A stretch of 5,170 nucleotides of DNA from CAYJSJ01 sp964373065 (lineage in GTDB: Bacteria; Patescibacteriota; Gracilibacteria; Peribacterales; Peribacteraceae): positions 1-5,170 of the forward strand of contig CAYJSJ010000036.1 in assembly GCA_964373065.1 (NCBI GenBank), given 5' to 3'. The notes beneath the pieces were generated by a model, which was given only the letters and a program-made list of their open reading frames with translations, ran no database searches and was not told where the DNA came from. Shown here in pieces: positions 1 to 5,125 of the stretch (its first letter is position 1; the number at the start of each line of letters is the position of its first letter). The position numbers and the translations under genes are program-made.

Positions 1-8
1 AGCCTAAA

Positions 9-15
9 CCTCCTT
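9..15 (-). promoter_or_regulatory. Shine-Dalgarno of a leftward gene starting off the left edge
   Basis: Read on the minus strand, bases 15 to 9 are AAGGAGG, a full match to the anti-Shine-Dalgarno partner, followed by eight bases (TTTAGGCT) to the window edge. That leaves room for a start codon at or just beyond the edge at normal spacing. It implies a leftward gene divergent from dut, with its promoter between here and the dut 5' region. The gene itself is not visible. It shows that this genome does use canonical ribosome binding sites, in contrast to the genes inside the window. Confidence 0.55.
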
Positions 16-51
16 GCATATCACCATAGAAGTGCGCAATGATTCCCCCCT

Positions 52-483
52 ATGCAGATCCGCATTCAACGTATCGATCCCTCGCTCCCCCTCCCCCGTC
101 ACGAAACCGGCGGCGCCGTGGGGTTTGACATTGTCACGCGCGAAACGACCGTGATAGCACCGAAGGAGATCGCACTGGTGCCCGGTAACGTGATCGTCGA
201 GGTGCCGGAGGGGTATGCCCTCCTGATCATCCCCCGATCGTCCCTGCCGCGAAAGAAGGCTCTGGTGTGCCCGCATTCACTCGGTGTGATCGACGGCGAT
301 TATCACGGACCCAGCGATGAGATTCTCGTACAGGTGCAAAATATCAGCAGTACACCCGTGACCGTCGAACGCGGTGAACGTATCGCCCAAGGGCTCTTCG
401 TGAAGACCGAGAAAGCAGAATGGGTGGAAGAACGCGAACTCGCGTCCGTTTCACGCGGGGGATTCGGATCGACGGGGAACTGA
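52..483 (+). CDS. dut: dUTP diphosphatase (trimeric dUTPase)
   Basis: Hydrolyses dUTP to dUMP and pyrophosphate in the cytoplasm, keeping uracil out of DNA and supplying dUMP for thymidylate synthesis. The 143-residue length is normal for the trimeric family. All five motifs are present in order: I, AVGFDI (22-27); II, PRSSLPRKKAL (61-71); III, HSLGVIDGDYHGP (75-87), with the expected catalytic Asp81 in the VIDGDY core; IV, GERIAQGLF (108-116); V, SRGGFGSTGN (134-143), the flexible C-terminal arm that closes over the nucleotide. Motif V is slightly shorter than the usual RGxGGFGSTG. The ATG at 52 is favoured because the beta-strand pattern QIRIQRID begins right there. No Shine-Dalgarno precedes it; the upstream bases are TTCCCCCCT. 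The gene ends in TGA, 4 bp from the end of the convergent ftsZ. Identification is secure from the motifs. Confidence 0.95.
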   Translation: MQIRIQRIDPSLPLPRHETGGAVGFDIVTRETTVIAPKEIALVPGNVIVEVPEGYALLIIPRSSLPRKKALVCPHSLGVIDGDYHGPSDEILVQVQNISSTPVTVERGERIAQGLFVKTEKAEWVEERELASVSRGGFGSTGN

Positions 484-487
484 CGCG

Positions 488-1774
488 TTACTTCGAGAGC
501 GGCTTTCGCATGAAAGCCGGTACCTCCAGCTCGCTTTCGTCCAGATCGAGCTTTGTGGATTTGGCTTCCATGAGCGAAGGAGCGTCCGAACGCTTGTCTC
601 TGCGATCGATCCCCGAGTACTCCTCTGCAGAAGAGAGCCCGAACGTCTTTTTGGTCAGAGATTCGGTCTGCTGCTTTTGGCCCGACCTTAGAGCCCCCGA
701 CCGCGCACCGATGCTCGGGTACAGTGAGGAATCCTGCTCCTCGAACCCTGCGGCGATCACGGTACACTTCACTTCGCCGGTGGAATTCTCGTCGATGACC
801 GCACCGAAGATGATGTTGGCATCGGGATCCGCGGCTTCCGTAATAATGCGCGCGGCCTCGTCCACTTCGTACATGCTGAGGTCGTTGCCTCCGGTAATGT
901 TGAAGAGAATGCCCTTCGCGCCGGAAATGGAAAGTTCCAAGAGCGGGCTGTCGATGGCTGCTCTCGCCGCCTCCGCAGCGCGGCTGTCTCCTGTGCCGTA
1001 GCCTATGCCCATGAGGGCGGTACCGGCATCCTGCATAATGGATTTGACGTCTGCGAAGTCTACGTTCACAAGCCCGTGCACGGTGATGAGCGTGGAGATA
1101 CCCTCGATCGCGTGCTGGAGTACTTCATCCACCACCGCAAACGCTTCCGTCAGCGGCGTCGTTTTATCAATCAGCGAGAGAATTTTATCGTTCGGGATGG
1201 TGATCAAGGTATCCACCTTGCTCTTGAGGAGCGCGAGCGCGTCATCGGACTGTTTCTTGCGCTTGAGCCCCTCAAAACTGAACGGCCGCGTAACGACGCC
1301 GACCGTGAGGATCCCCATGCTGCGCGCGATCTCCGCGATCACCGGCGCACTCCCCGACCCTGTACCGCCTCCGAGCCCCGCAGTGATAAAGAGCATGTCT
1401 GCCCCTTCAAGCGCCTTCTTGATTTCCTCCATACTTTCCTCGGCAGCCTTCTTACCAATATCCGGGTTTGCACCCGCACCAAGTCCGCGCGTCACACCCC
1501 GTCCAATCGTGAGTTTGCGCGCGGCCGGATTATGGTACAGCGCCTGAATGTCGGTATTGACTGCTATGAACTCGATTCCACAAACTTTGGCATCGATCAT
1601 CCGTTTGATGGCGTTACTGCCGCCGCCACCCGTACCGAGAACGAGGATGACCGCACCGGGGGAAACATCGGGGCGAACCTCGCGAGAACTTAAGCCGGAT
1701 GAGGAACCGTCATCACCTTGGCTTGCGCCCGAGGACTTGGAACCGGAGAAGAGAGAACGGAGCGTATCGGACAT
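488..1774 (-). CDS. ftsZ: Cell division protein FtsZ
   Basis: Tubulin-like GTPase that polymerises into the cytokinetic ring. The 428-residue protein has a serine-rich N-terminal tail of about 40 residues, longer than in many FtsZ. The GTPase domain follows: GTGGGGSNA (48-56), AVNTD (71-75), the T4 glycine loop GGGTGSG (135-141), and the T7 loop NVDFADVKSIM (237-247), with Asp239 and Asp242 at the positions that complete the neighbouring subunit's GTPase site. The activation domain runs to about residue 344. A polar linker (about 345-412) leads to a C-terminal conserved peptide, ELEVPAFMRKP (416-426), which in the family binds FtsA. The glycine loop has the tubulin-type serine instead of the commoner FtsZ threonine; both are known. 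The start lies 34 bp after ftsA on the same strand, so co-transcription is likely. Upstream bases are pyrimidine-rich (CATTCTCTCCC) with no Shine-Dalgarno. The stop is TAA at 490-488. Confidence 0.97.
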   Translation of the reverse strand: MSDTLRSLFSGSKSSGASQGDDGSSSGLSSREVRPDVSPGAVILVLGTGGGGSNAIKRMIDAKVCGIEFIAVNTDIQALYHNPAARKLTIGRGVTRGLGAGANPDIGKKAAEESMEEIKKALEGADMLFITAGLGGGTGSGSAPVIAEIARSMGILTVGVVTRPFSFEGLKRKKQSDDALALLKSKVDTLITIPNDKILSLIDKTTPLTEAFAVVDEVLQHAIEGISTLITVHGLVNVDFADVKSIMQDAGTALMGIGYGTGDSRAAEAARAAIDSPLLELSISGAKGILFNITGGNDLSMYEVDEAARIITEAADPDANIIFGAVIDENSTGEVKCTVIAAGFEEQDSSLYPSIGARSGALRSGQKQQTESLTKKTFGLSSAEEYSGIDRRDKRSDAPSLMEAKSTKLDLDESELEVPAFMRKPLSK

Positions 1775-1808
1775 GGGAGAGAATGGAAAATGACAAAGGG
1801 AACATGTA

Positions 1809-3044
1809 TTACGGGAGGAGGCTTTTGAGCCACGAACCCGCCTGCGTTAGCACGCGTTTCATCTGAACGCCTCCCATCATGCGCGCCGCGCTCTCGCCTT
1901 CTCGCGCTCCCCACACCAGCGTGCCGAGGGCTGTGGCGTAGGCGGGATCATCGACCTTTTCTATCACGCCGCCGACATCCGTCGGAAAACCCATCTGCAC
2001 GGGGAGCCCGAGCACATCGCGCGCAAGATCAAGCACTCCAGGCGCCTTCACCGCCGCACCGGTAAGGAGCGCTCCTGCCGGAAGCATGCCCGCACGTCCG
2101 ATCTTCTTGAGCTCCTCATTCACAAGCGAGAAGATCTCGAAGTACCGCGCCTGCATAATCTCGGCCATGTACCGTTTGCTCACGGTCTGGGTATCCACCT
2201 TGCTCACGGAACTCAAGTCGATCATTTCACGCTCCGGGATTTCCTCCGGAAGCACCGACCCGAATTCTATCTTGATCTTTTCGGCCGTATCCACGGAGGT
2301 ACGGAGCCCTATGGCAATATCGTTTGTGACGCTTTCGCCGCCGATCGGGATGGAAACGCTATGGAGAATAGTCCCCTCTTCGAAGATCGCAAGGCTCACG
2401 CACCCTGCCCCAATGTCTACAACCGCAACGCCAAGTTCTTTCTGACGCTTGGTCAGCACCGCCTCGGATGCGGCAATGGTGGACGGAACGAGATCATCGA
2501 TATCCACACCCGCCTGATCGACGCACTTCTCGATATTCTTCACATGCTGTACGTGGCCGGTGATGATGTGCGCATCTACCTCCAAACGAATGCCCGTCAT
2601 ACCGACGGGGTTTTTGATGCCGCGCTGTTCATCCACCGCATACGCCTTCGGTTCTATGTGGAGGATACGACGATTTTGAGGAATGGAGACGGCCTGCGCC
2701 GCATCGAGAACGCGGGCAACGTCATCGAGCGTAATTTCAGATCCCGAAACTGCAATCACACCCCTGCTATCAAACGCCTCTATGTGCGATCCCGAAAGAC
2801 CGACAAAGACATGATTGATGGGAACGCCCGCCATACGCTCTGCATCTTCCAGAGAAGAGATAATATTATGGATGAGCTCTTCAACATCGATCACATGCCC
2901 CTTGCGCATGCCGAGGGAAGGTGAAAGCCCCACACCGATGACGTTTGGCATGCCATGGTGATCTGTGCTGTCTGCAACCGCCACCACCGTTCGGATCTTG
3001 GAACTCCCTATATCAAGGCTGGCGATTACTCTCTCTTTAGGCAT
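1809..3044 (-). CDS. ftsA: Cell division protein FtsA
   Basis: Actin-family protein that anchors FtsZ filaments to the inner face of the membrane and recruits later divisome proteins. The 411-residue length is typical. Visible parts are the phosphate-1 loop SLDIGSSKI (9-17), the FtsA-specific 1C/SHS2 region (about 85-165), the phosphate-2 loop VVDIGAGC (208-215), the conserved IPIGGESVTNDIAIGLRT (232-249), the adenosine motif ALLTGAAVKAPG (325-336), and a C-terminal amphipathic helix ending KRVLTQAGSWLKSLLP (396-411), the expected membrane-targeting sequence. Phosphate-2 and adenosine motifs depart from the usual DIGGGTTD and LTGGG forms, which may affect nucleotide handling. The ATG at 3044-3042 fits the family N-terminus. 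The preceding bases (CCTTCCCCAGATTTCT) contain no Shine-Dalgarno. ftsZ follows after 34 bp. No ftsQ or murein gene lies upstream; the next gene upstream is the exonuclease. Confidence 0.96.
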   Translation of the reverse strand: MPKERVIASLDIGSSKIRTVVAVADSTDHHGMPNVIGVGLSPSLGMRKGHVIDVEELIHNIISSLEDAERMAGVPINHVFVGLSGSHIEAFDSRGVIAVSGSEITLDDVARVLDAAQAVSIPQNRRILHIEPKAYAVDEQRGIKNPVGMTGIRLEVDAHIITGHVQHVKNIEKCVDQAGVDIDDLVPSTIAASEAVLTKRQKELGVAVVDIGAGCVSLAIFEEGTILHSVSIPIGGESVTNDIAIGLRTSVDTAEKIKIEFGSVLPEEIPEREMIDLSSVSKVDTQTVSKRYMAEIMQARYFEIFSLVNEELKKIGRAGMLPAGALLTGAAVKAPGVLDLARDVLGLPVQMGFPTDVGGVIEKVDDPAYATALGTLVWGAREGESAARMMGGVQMKRVLTQAGSWLKSLLP

Positions 3045-3097
3045 AGAAATCTGGGGAAGGTGAAGGTATTTAAGAAACTAAAGATTGCAAGAGCGAA

Positions 3098-3120
3098 CCC
3101 GATGACACGCTGTCACCGGA
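3098..3120 (-). promoter_or_regulatory. Hairpin in the ftsA leader
   Basis: On the minus strand the arms CCGGTGACA and TGTCATCGG surround a 3-base GCG loop. As RNA this is a 9-bp stem with one G-U pair, extendable by a U-G pair. On the plus strand the wobble becomes an A-C mismatch, so if it acts as RNA it fits leftward transcription better. It lies about 55 bases upstream of the ftsA start, close to the 5' end predicted from the promoter candidate. No T-tract follows in either direction, so a simple intrinsic terminator is unlikely. It could be a 5'-end stabiliser or a DNA operator (TGACA-N3-TGTCA). Confidence 0.45.
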
Positions 3121-3132
3121 TGTATCGAACAA

Positions 3133-3162
3133 ATTCTACGGTCGCTTCTGCAAGGGTTGCAA
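3133..3162 (-). promoter_or_regulatory. Candidate sigma-70 promoter for ftsAZ
   Basis: On the minus strand a -35-like TTGCAA (3162-3157) is followed after 18 bp by TAGAAT (3138-3133), which matches the -10 consensus at five of six bases. Transcription would start near 3126, giving a leader of about 80 bases before the ftsA ATG at 3044. The -35 is only a moderate match and the region is AT-rich, so chance is possible. The 264-bp gap after the exonuclease gene makes a separate ftsAZ promoter plausible. Confidence 0.4.
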
Positions 3163-3181
3163 GTAGGCACTGAATACCAAA

Positions 3182-3308
3182 AATGAACACGGGCATAATT
3201 TGCGCACAAATAATGTGATCAAATTTTTTCTCAGTGCGAAGTGTTCTTCTTATAAAATTTTCGCCAAAAACACACGAATTTATTTCATGAGTACGATTTG
3301 TGAACAGA
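3182..3308. other. AT-rich intergenic segment between the exonuclease and ftsA
   Basis: This stretch follows the exonuclease stop. It is clearly AT-richer than the coding sequence and contains no convincing gene. It holds a short operator-like inverted repeat, ATTTG-CGCA-CAAAT (3198-3211), the palindrome TGATCA (3216-3221), and a weak stem of GCGAA (3236-3240) with TTCGC (3260-3264) around AAAATTTT. None is followed by a T-run as in a standard terminator. It may hold further promoter or upstream-element sequence for ftsA. Confidence 0.4.
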
Positions 3309-4283
3309 TTATGCGAAGAGTGAAAGTTGATGATCCCGCGCATCCTCCCCAACCGGTTGCGCTGTCTCTCCTGCAAAAGTTTTAAAGTGCTTCTGTGCGT
3401 AGGGAGTTAAAAGGAATGTTGCAAATCTTTTTTGAAGCAGCGTAAATTCCAGTGCTGTAAACATCGCCATGACCGGAGCGGGATCGAGATCATGGAGCAT
3501 CGCCTCGTTCAAAGATCTCGGCAGTGGCATGTCGCAGACGAGCGTTGCCATGCGCTCACAGAAAAAGGCCTGTTCCTTATCTTTCCTCAGCTTCTCTTTA
3601 AGAACGGGTTTGATATCCTCGAGATGCGCATAAATACCGGCAAGACTGCCATACTTCTGCAGGAGCATCGCCGCCGTCTTCGGCCCGATCCCATGGACCC
3701 CGGGAAGGTTATCGGAGCTGTCGCCGCAGAGCCCCTTATAGGAAGCAACTTGATCCGGGCGGATGCCATACTTCACTTCGATCTCGCTTGGCCCTAGGTA
3801 CTCCGCCTGCTGGTAGCCCTTGTGCGGCACAGCAATCCTCGTGTGCGTGGTCGCCAGCTGGAAGGCATCCTTGTCTCCTGTAACGATGGTGACACGCATA
3901 CCCGCTTCCTCCCCGGCCTTGGCATAGGCCGAGAGGTAGTCATCTGCCTCATACTTCGCATCGCTCACCTCCGCAAAACCAAACGCAGCCACGAGTTCCA
4001 TAACGCGCGGGATCTGCGCATAGAAATCATCCGGCGTCTCGGCCCTCCCCTCCTTATACTCCGCATTCTCCGCATGGCGGAAGGTCTCATCTCCCGCATC
4101 AAAACAGAGCACCAGCGCATCGGGGTTTTCTGCGGTGAGGATGGCAAGCAGCATGGATGCCATCCCAAACGAGGTATTGGTCTGTTCCCCGGAGCGTGTT
4201 TTCAGTGTGCGCGGAATCGCCCAGTATGCCCGGTACATGAGGTGATGACCGTCGATGAGGACTAAGTGCTTCATTGCTTCCAT
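3309..4283 (-). CDS. Stand-alone 5'-3' exonuclease / flap endonuclease (PolA N-terminal domain type) with C-terminal clamp-binding motif
   Basis: Structure-specific nuclease that removes RNA primers and 5' flaps in Okazaki-fragment maturation and repair. It resembles the N-terminal domain of DNA polymerase I with no polymerase attached; 324 residues suits a free-standing family member. The metal-binding acids are all visible: LIDGHHLMYRAY (Asp11), LCFDAGDETFR (Asp62, Arg69), YEADDY (Glu112, Asp114, Asp115), TGDKDAFQL (Asp137, Asp139), and the helix-hairpin-helix region GDSSDNLPGVHGIGPKTA (187-204; Asp188, Asp191). An active enzyme is therefore expected. After about residue 295 comes a tail ending QLSLFA, whose QLSLF (319-323) matches the bacterial beta-clamp-binding consensus. 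The start is uncertain: ATG at 4283 gives MEAMKHLVLID, and ATG at 4274 gives MKHLVLID, which fits the family start better. The stop is TAA at 3311-3309. Transcription is leftward, divergent from the glycosyltransferase-like gene. Confidence 0.93.
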   Translation of the reverse strand: MEAMKHLVLIDGHHLMYRAYWAIPRTLKTRSGEQTNTSFGMASMLLAILTAENPDALVLCFDAGDETFRHAENAEYKEGRAETPDDFYAQIPRVMELVAAFGFAEVSDAKYEADDYLSAYAKAGEEAGMRVTIVTGDKDAFQLATTHTRIAVPHKGYQQAEYLGPSEIEVKYGIRPDQVASYKGLCGDSSDNLPGVHGIGPKTAAMLLQKYGSLAGIYAHLEDIKPVLKEKLRKDKEQAFFCERMATLVCDMPLPRSLNEAMLHDLDPAPVMAMFTALEFTLLQKRFATFLLTPYAQKHFKTFAGETAQPVGEDARDHQLSLFA

Positions 4284-4296
4284 TGTTCCATTGTTC
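4272..4296 (-). repeat. Start-codon tandem repeat with a six-codon mini-ORF
   Basis: On the minus strand three near-identical units follow one another: GAACAATG, GAACAATG, GAAGCAATG. Each ends in an ATG (4291-4289, 4283-4281, 4274-4272). The second and third are in the exonuclease frame. The first opens a different frame, encodes MEQWKQ, and stops at TGA (4273-4271), overlapping the third ATG as ATGA. The second or third ATG could serve as the gene start, and the ATGA overlap is the geometry typical of translational coupling. Whether the mini-ORF is translated is not known. Confidence 0.5.
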
Positions 4297-4364
4297 CGGT
4301 GGAAAATGAAGCGCCGAAACCTATTTCGCTCGGGGGTAGTAGAGCACTATAGCAATGGAACAAT
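4282..4364. repeat. Perfect 12-bp inverted repeat in the divergent promoter region
   Basis: ATTGTTCCATTG at 4282-4293 and CAATGGAACAAT at 4353-4364 are exact reverse complements separated by 59 bp. The left arm overlaps the exonuclease start codon region. The right arm touches the candidate -10 of the same gene and lies 49 bp before the candidate -10 of the opposite gene. Arms this far apart could be paired sites for a dimeric or looping regulator, or the footprint of a small repeat insertion. Nothing here identifies a binding protein. Confidence 0.55.
4346..4354 (-). promoter_or_regulatory. Candidate extended -10 promoter for the exonuclease gene
   Basis: The minus strand reads TGCTATAGT, an extended -10 (TG-N followed by TATAGT, five of six consensus bases). 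No good -35 is present at normal spacing, which an extended -10 can tolerate. Transcription would begin near 4339, some 55 bases before the ATG at 4283. The right arm of the 12-bp inverted repeat overlaps its upstream edge, so a protein bound there could block it. Confidence 0.4.
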
Positions 4365-4413
4365 CCGGAAAAATATCAAGAATACCTGCCTATCCGTATA
4401 CGATGTTTTTCGC

Positions 4414-4419
4414 TATAAT
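4414..4419 (+). promoter_or_regulatory. Candidate -10 element for the glycosyltransferase-like gene
   Basis: An exact TATAAT lies 22 bp before the ATG at 4442. Transcription would start at about 4426, leaving a leader of roughly 16 bases. No recognisable -35 is found 15-19 bp upstream and there is no TGN extension, so confidence is moderate. If real, it rules out the in-frame upstream ATGs at 4355 and 4403 as starts of this transcript. Confidence 0.45.
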
Positions 4420-4441
4420 AAAGGGAAATCTACAGAAACAC

Positions 4442-5053
4442 ATGACCCCTGCTACAGACCAAAAAATCGCACAGCGCTACACGGCGAAATCCCTCGAAAA
4501 GAAGGGGAAAAACAAGACCTCCTTCCAGGAAGAACTCGGGTGGCCGGCCGAAGATCGCAGACCTGTCCTCTGTCTCCCTGCAGGTATGAGCGAAGCATTG
4601 GGGGGTGCCCTCTTGGAAGAAATTCTGCCGGGACTGCTCTCCCTGGATATTGAACTTCTGATTCTCGGGAAGGGATCGAGCCGATACGGCGCGCTCTTTA
4701 CCGAACTTGAAGACAAGCATTGTCACAACATCGCCATCATCCCCCGAGACGATGTCGCACTACGGAAAATGTATGCCGCCGCAGATATGGCACTCTTCTT
4801 CGCAGATCCTTCCGGCATGGAAGAACTCCCGCAAGCACTGAGTTACGGCGTCGTACCGATCTCCCTCACGACCAAAGTGCTGGAGGACTATAACCCCGTT
4901 TTAGAAGCCGGGAATGCATTCCTCTATACGCAGAGCAATGTCTGGCAGTGCTTTGCGGCAATTGTACGCGCGATAGAAACGCACAAGTTCCCCTTTGACT
5001 GGCGGACGATCCAGCGTCATTGCATGGAGAGTGTGGGGGGGAATAGGGAATAG
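4442..5053 (+). CDS. Isolated, degenerate C-terminal domain of a glycogen-synthase-like (GT5/GT-B) glycosyltransferase
   Basis: The 203 residues align by eye along the C-terminal nucleotide-sugar half of GlgA. RYTAKSLEKKGKNKTSFQEELG (12-33) matches the GlgA interdomain linker and following helix; next come a strand and helix with ILPGLLSLDIELLILGKG (61-78), a YAAADMALFF strand (111-120), and QALSYGVVPIS (131-141), equivalent to the acceptor-side loop and LKYGTLPLV. The N-terminal acceptor domain is absent and there is no room for it upstream. The usual catalytic residues look lost: the SRLxxQKG segment reads PAGMSEALG, and FEPCGL reads DPSGME. Enzymatic activity is therefore doubtful; it may be a structural, partner-binding or remnant protein. 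The frame is open and clean. ATG 4442 is chosen because homology starts just after it and a TATAAT lies upstream; ATGs at 4355 and 4403 are in frame alternatives. No Shine-Dalgarno is evident. The stop TAG lies inside a G-rich repeat. No signal peptide is seen. Confidence 0.75.
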   Translation: MTPATDQKIAQRYTAKSLEKKGKNKTSFQEELGWPAEDRRPVLCLPAGMSEALGGALLEEILPGLLSLDIELLILGKGSSRYGALFTELEDKHCHNIAIIPRDDVALRKMYAAADMALFFADPSGMEELPQALSYGVVPISLTTKVLEDYNPVLEAGNAFLYTQSNVWQCFAAIVRAIETHKFPFDWRTIQRHCMESVGGNRE

Positions 5054-5090
5054 GGAAATAGGGAAATGGGGAAATAGGGAAATTGGGAAA
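5035..5090 (+). repeat. G-tract tandem repeat (GGGAAATA-like) with quadruplex potential
   Basis: Seven G-tracts of three or more (5035-5041, 5046-5048, 5053-5055, 5061-5063, 5068-5071, 5077-5079, 5085-5087) are separated by A/T loops of four or five bases, in degenerate 7-8 bp units such as GGGAAATA. The array begins inside the 3' end of the glycosyltransferase-like gene, encoding its last residues GGNRE and the TAG stop, and runs on past it. The pattern fits the usual quadruplex rule on the plus strand, so both the DNA and the gene's mRNA could fold. It has the look of a slippage-prone minisatellite. Confidence 0.8.
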
Positions 5091-5108
5091 TGCAGACACC
5101 GAAAATCG

Positions 5109-5120
5109 AGCGCTAGCGCT
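5109..5120. repeat. Perfect 12-bp palindrome AGCGCTAGCGCT
   Basis: AGCGCTAGCGCT is its own reverse complement, itself made of two AGCGCT palindromes sharing no bases. It lies about 20 bp after the G-rich array and about 55 bp past the stop of the preceding gene. It could be a protein site or part of a repeat element. No T-run follows, so a standard terminator is not indicated. Confidence 0.55.
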
Positions 5121-5125
5121 GGTTT

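Noticed and set aside
4..276. A 90-codon minus-strand frame opposite dut
   Set aside because: Antisense to a secure gene, and its end contains the Shine-Dalgarno of the gene off the left edge; best seen as a shadow.
481..483. TGA read as glycine (code 25)
   Set aside because: dut ends in TGA exactly after the complete motif V; reading through would run antisense into ftsZ.
420..1793. Several long plus-strand frames opposite ftsZ
   Set aside because: They are antisense shadows of ftsZ codon use, without motifs or start signals.
3236..3264. Intrinsic terminator after the exonuclease gene
   Set aside because: The GCGAA/TTCGC stem is only 5 bp with a 19-base loop and no T-run follows in either direction.
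3113..3376. An 87-codon minus-strand frame across the end of the exonuclease gene and the intergenic region
   Set aside because: It overlaps the exonuclease in another frame, shows no recognisable domain, and most of it lies in AT-rich intergenic sequence.
3200..3385. A 61-codon plus-strand frame opposite the exonuclease 3' end
   Set aside because: No ribosome binding site, odd composition, half of it antisense to a secure gene.
4355..4441. N-terminal extension of the glycosyltransferase-like protein from ATG 4355 or 4403
   Set aside because: The added residues show no family similarity, overlap an inverted repeat and a consensus -10 element, and lack a ribosome binding site; kept only as alternatives.
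4430..4726. Minus-strand frames opposite the glycosyltransferase-like gene
   Set aside because: The plus-strand product shows a clear domain pattern while these show none.
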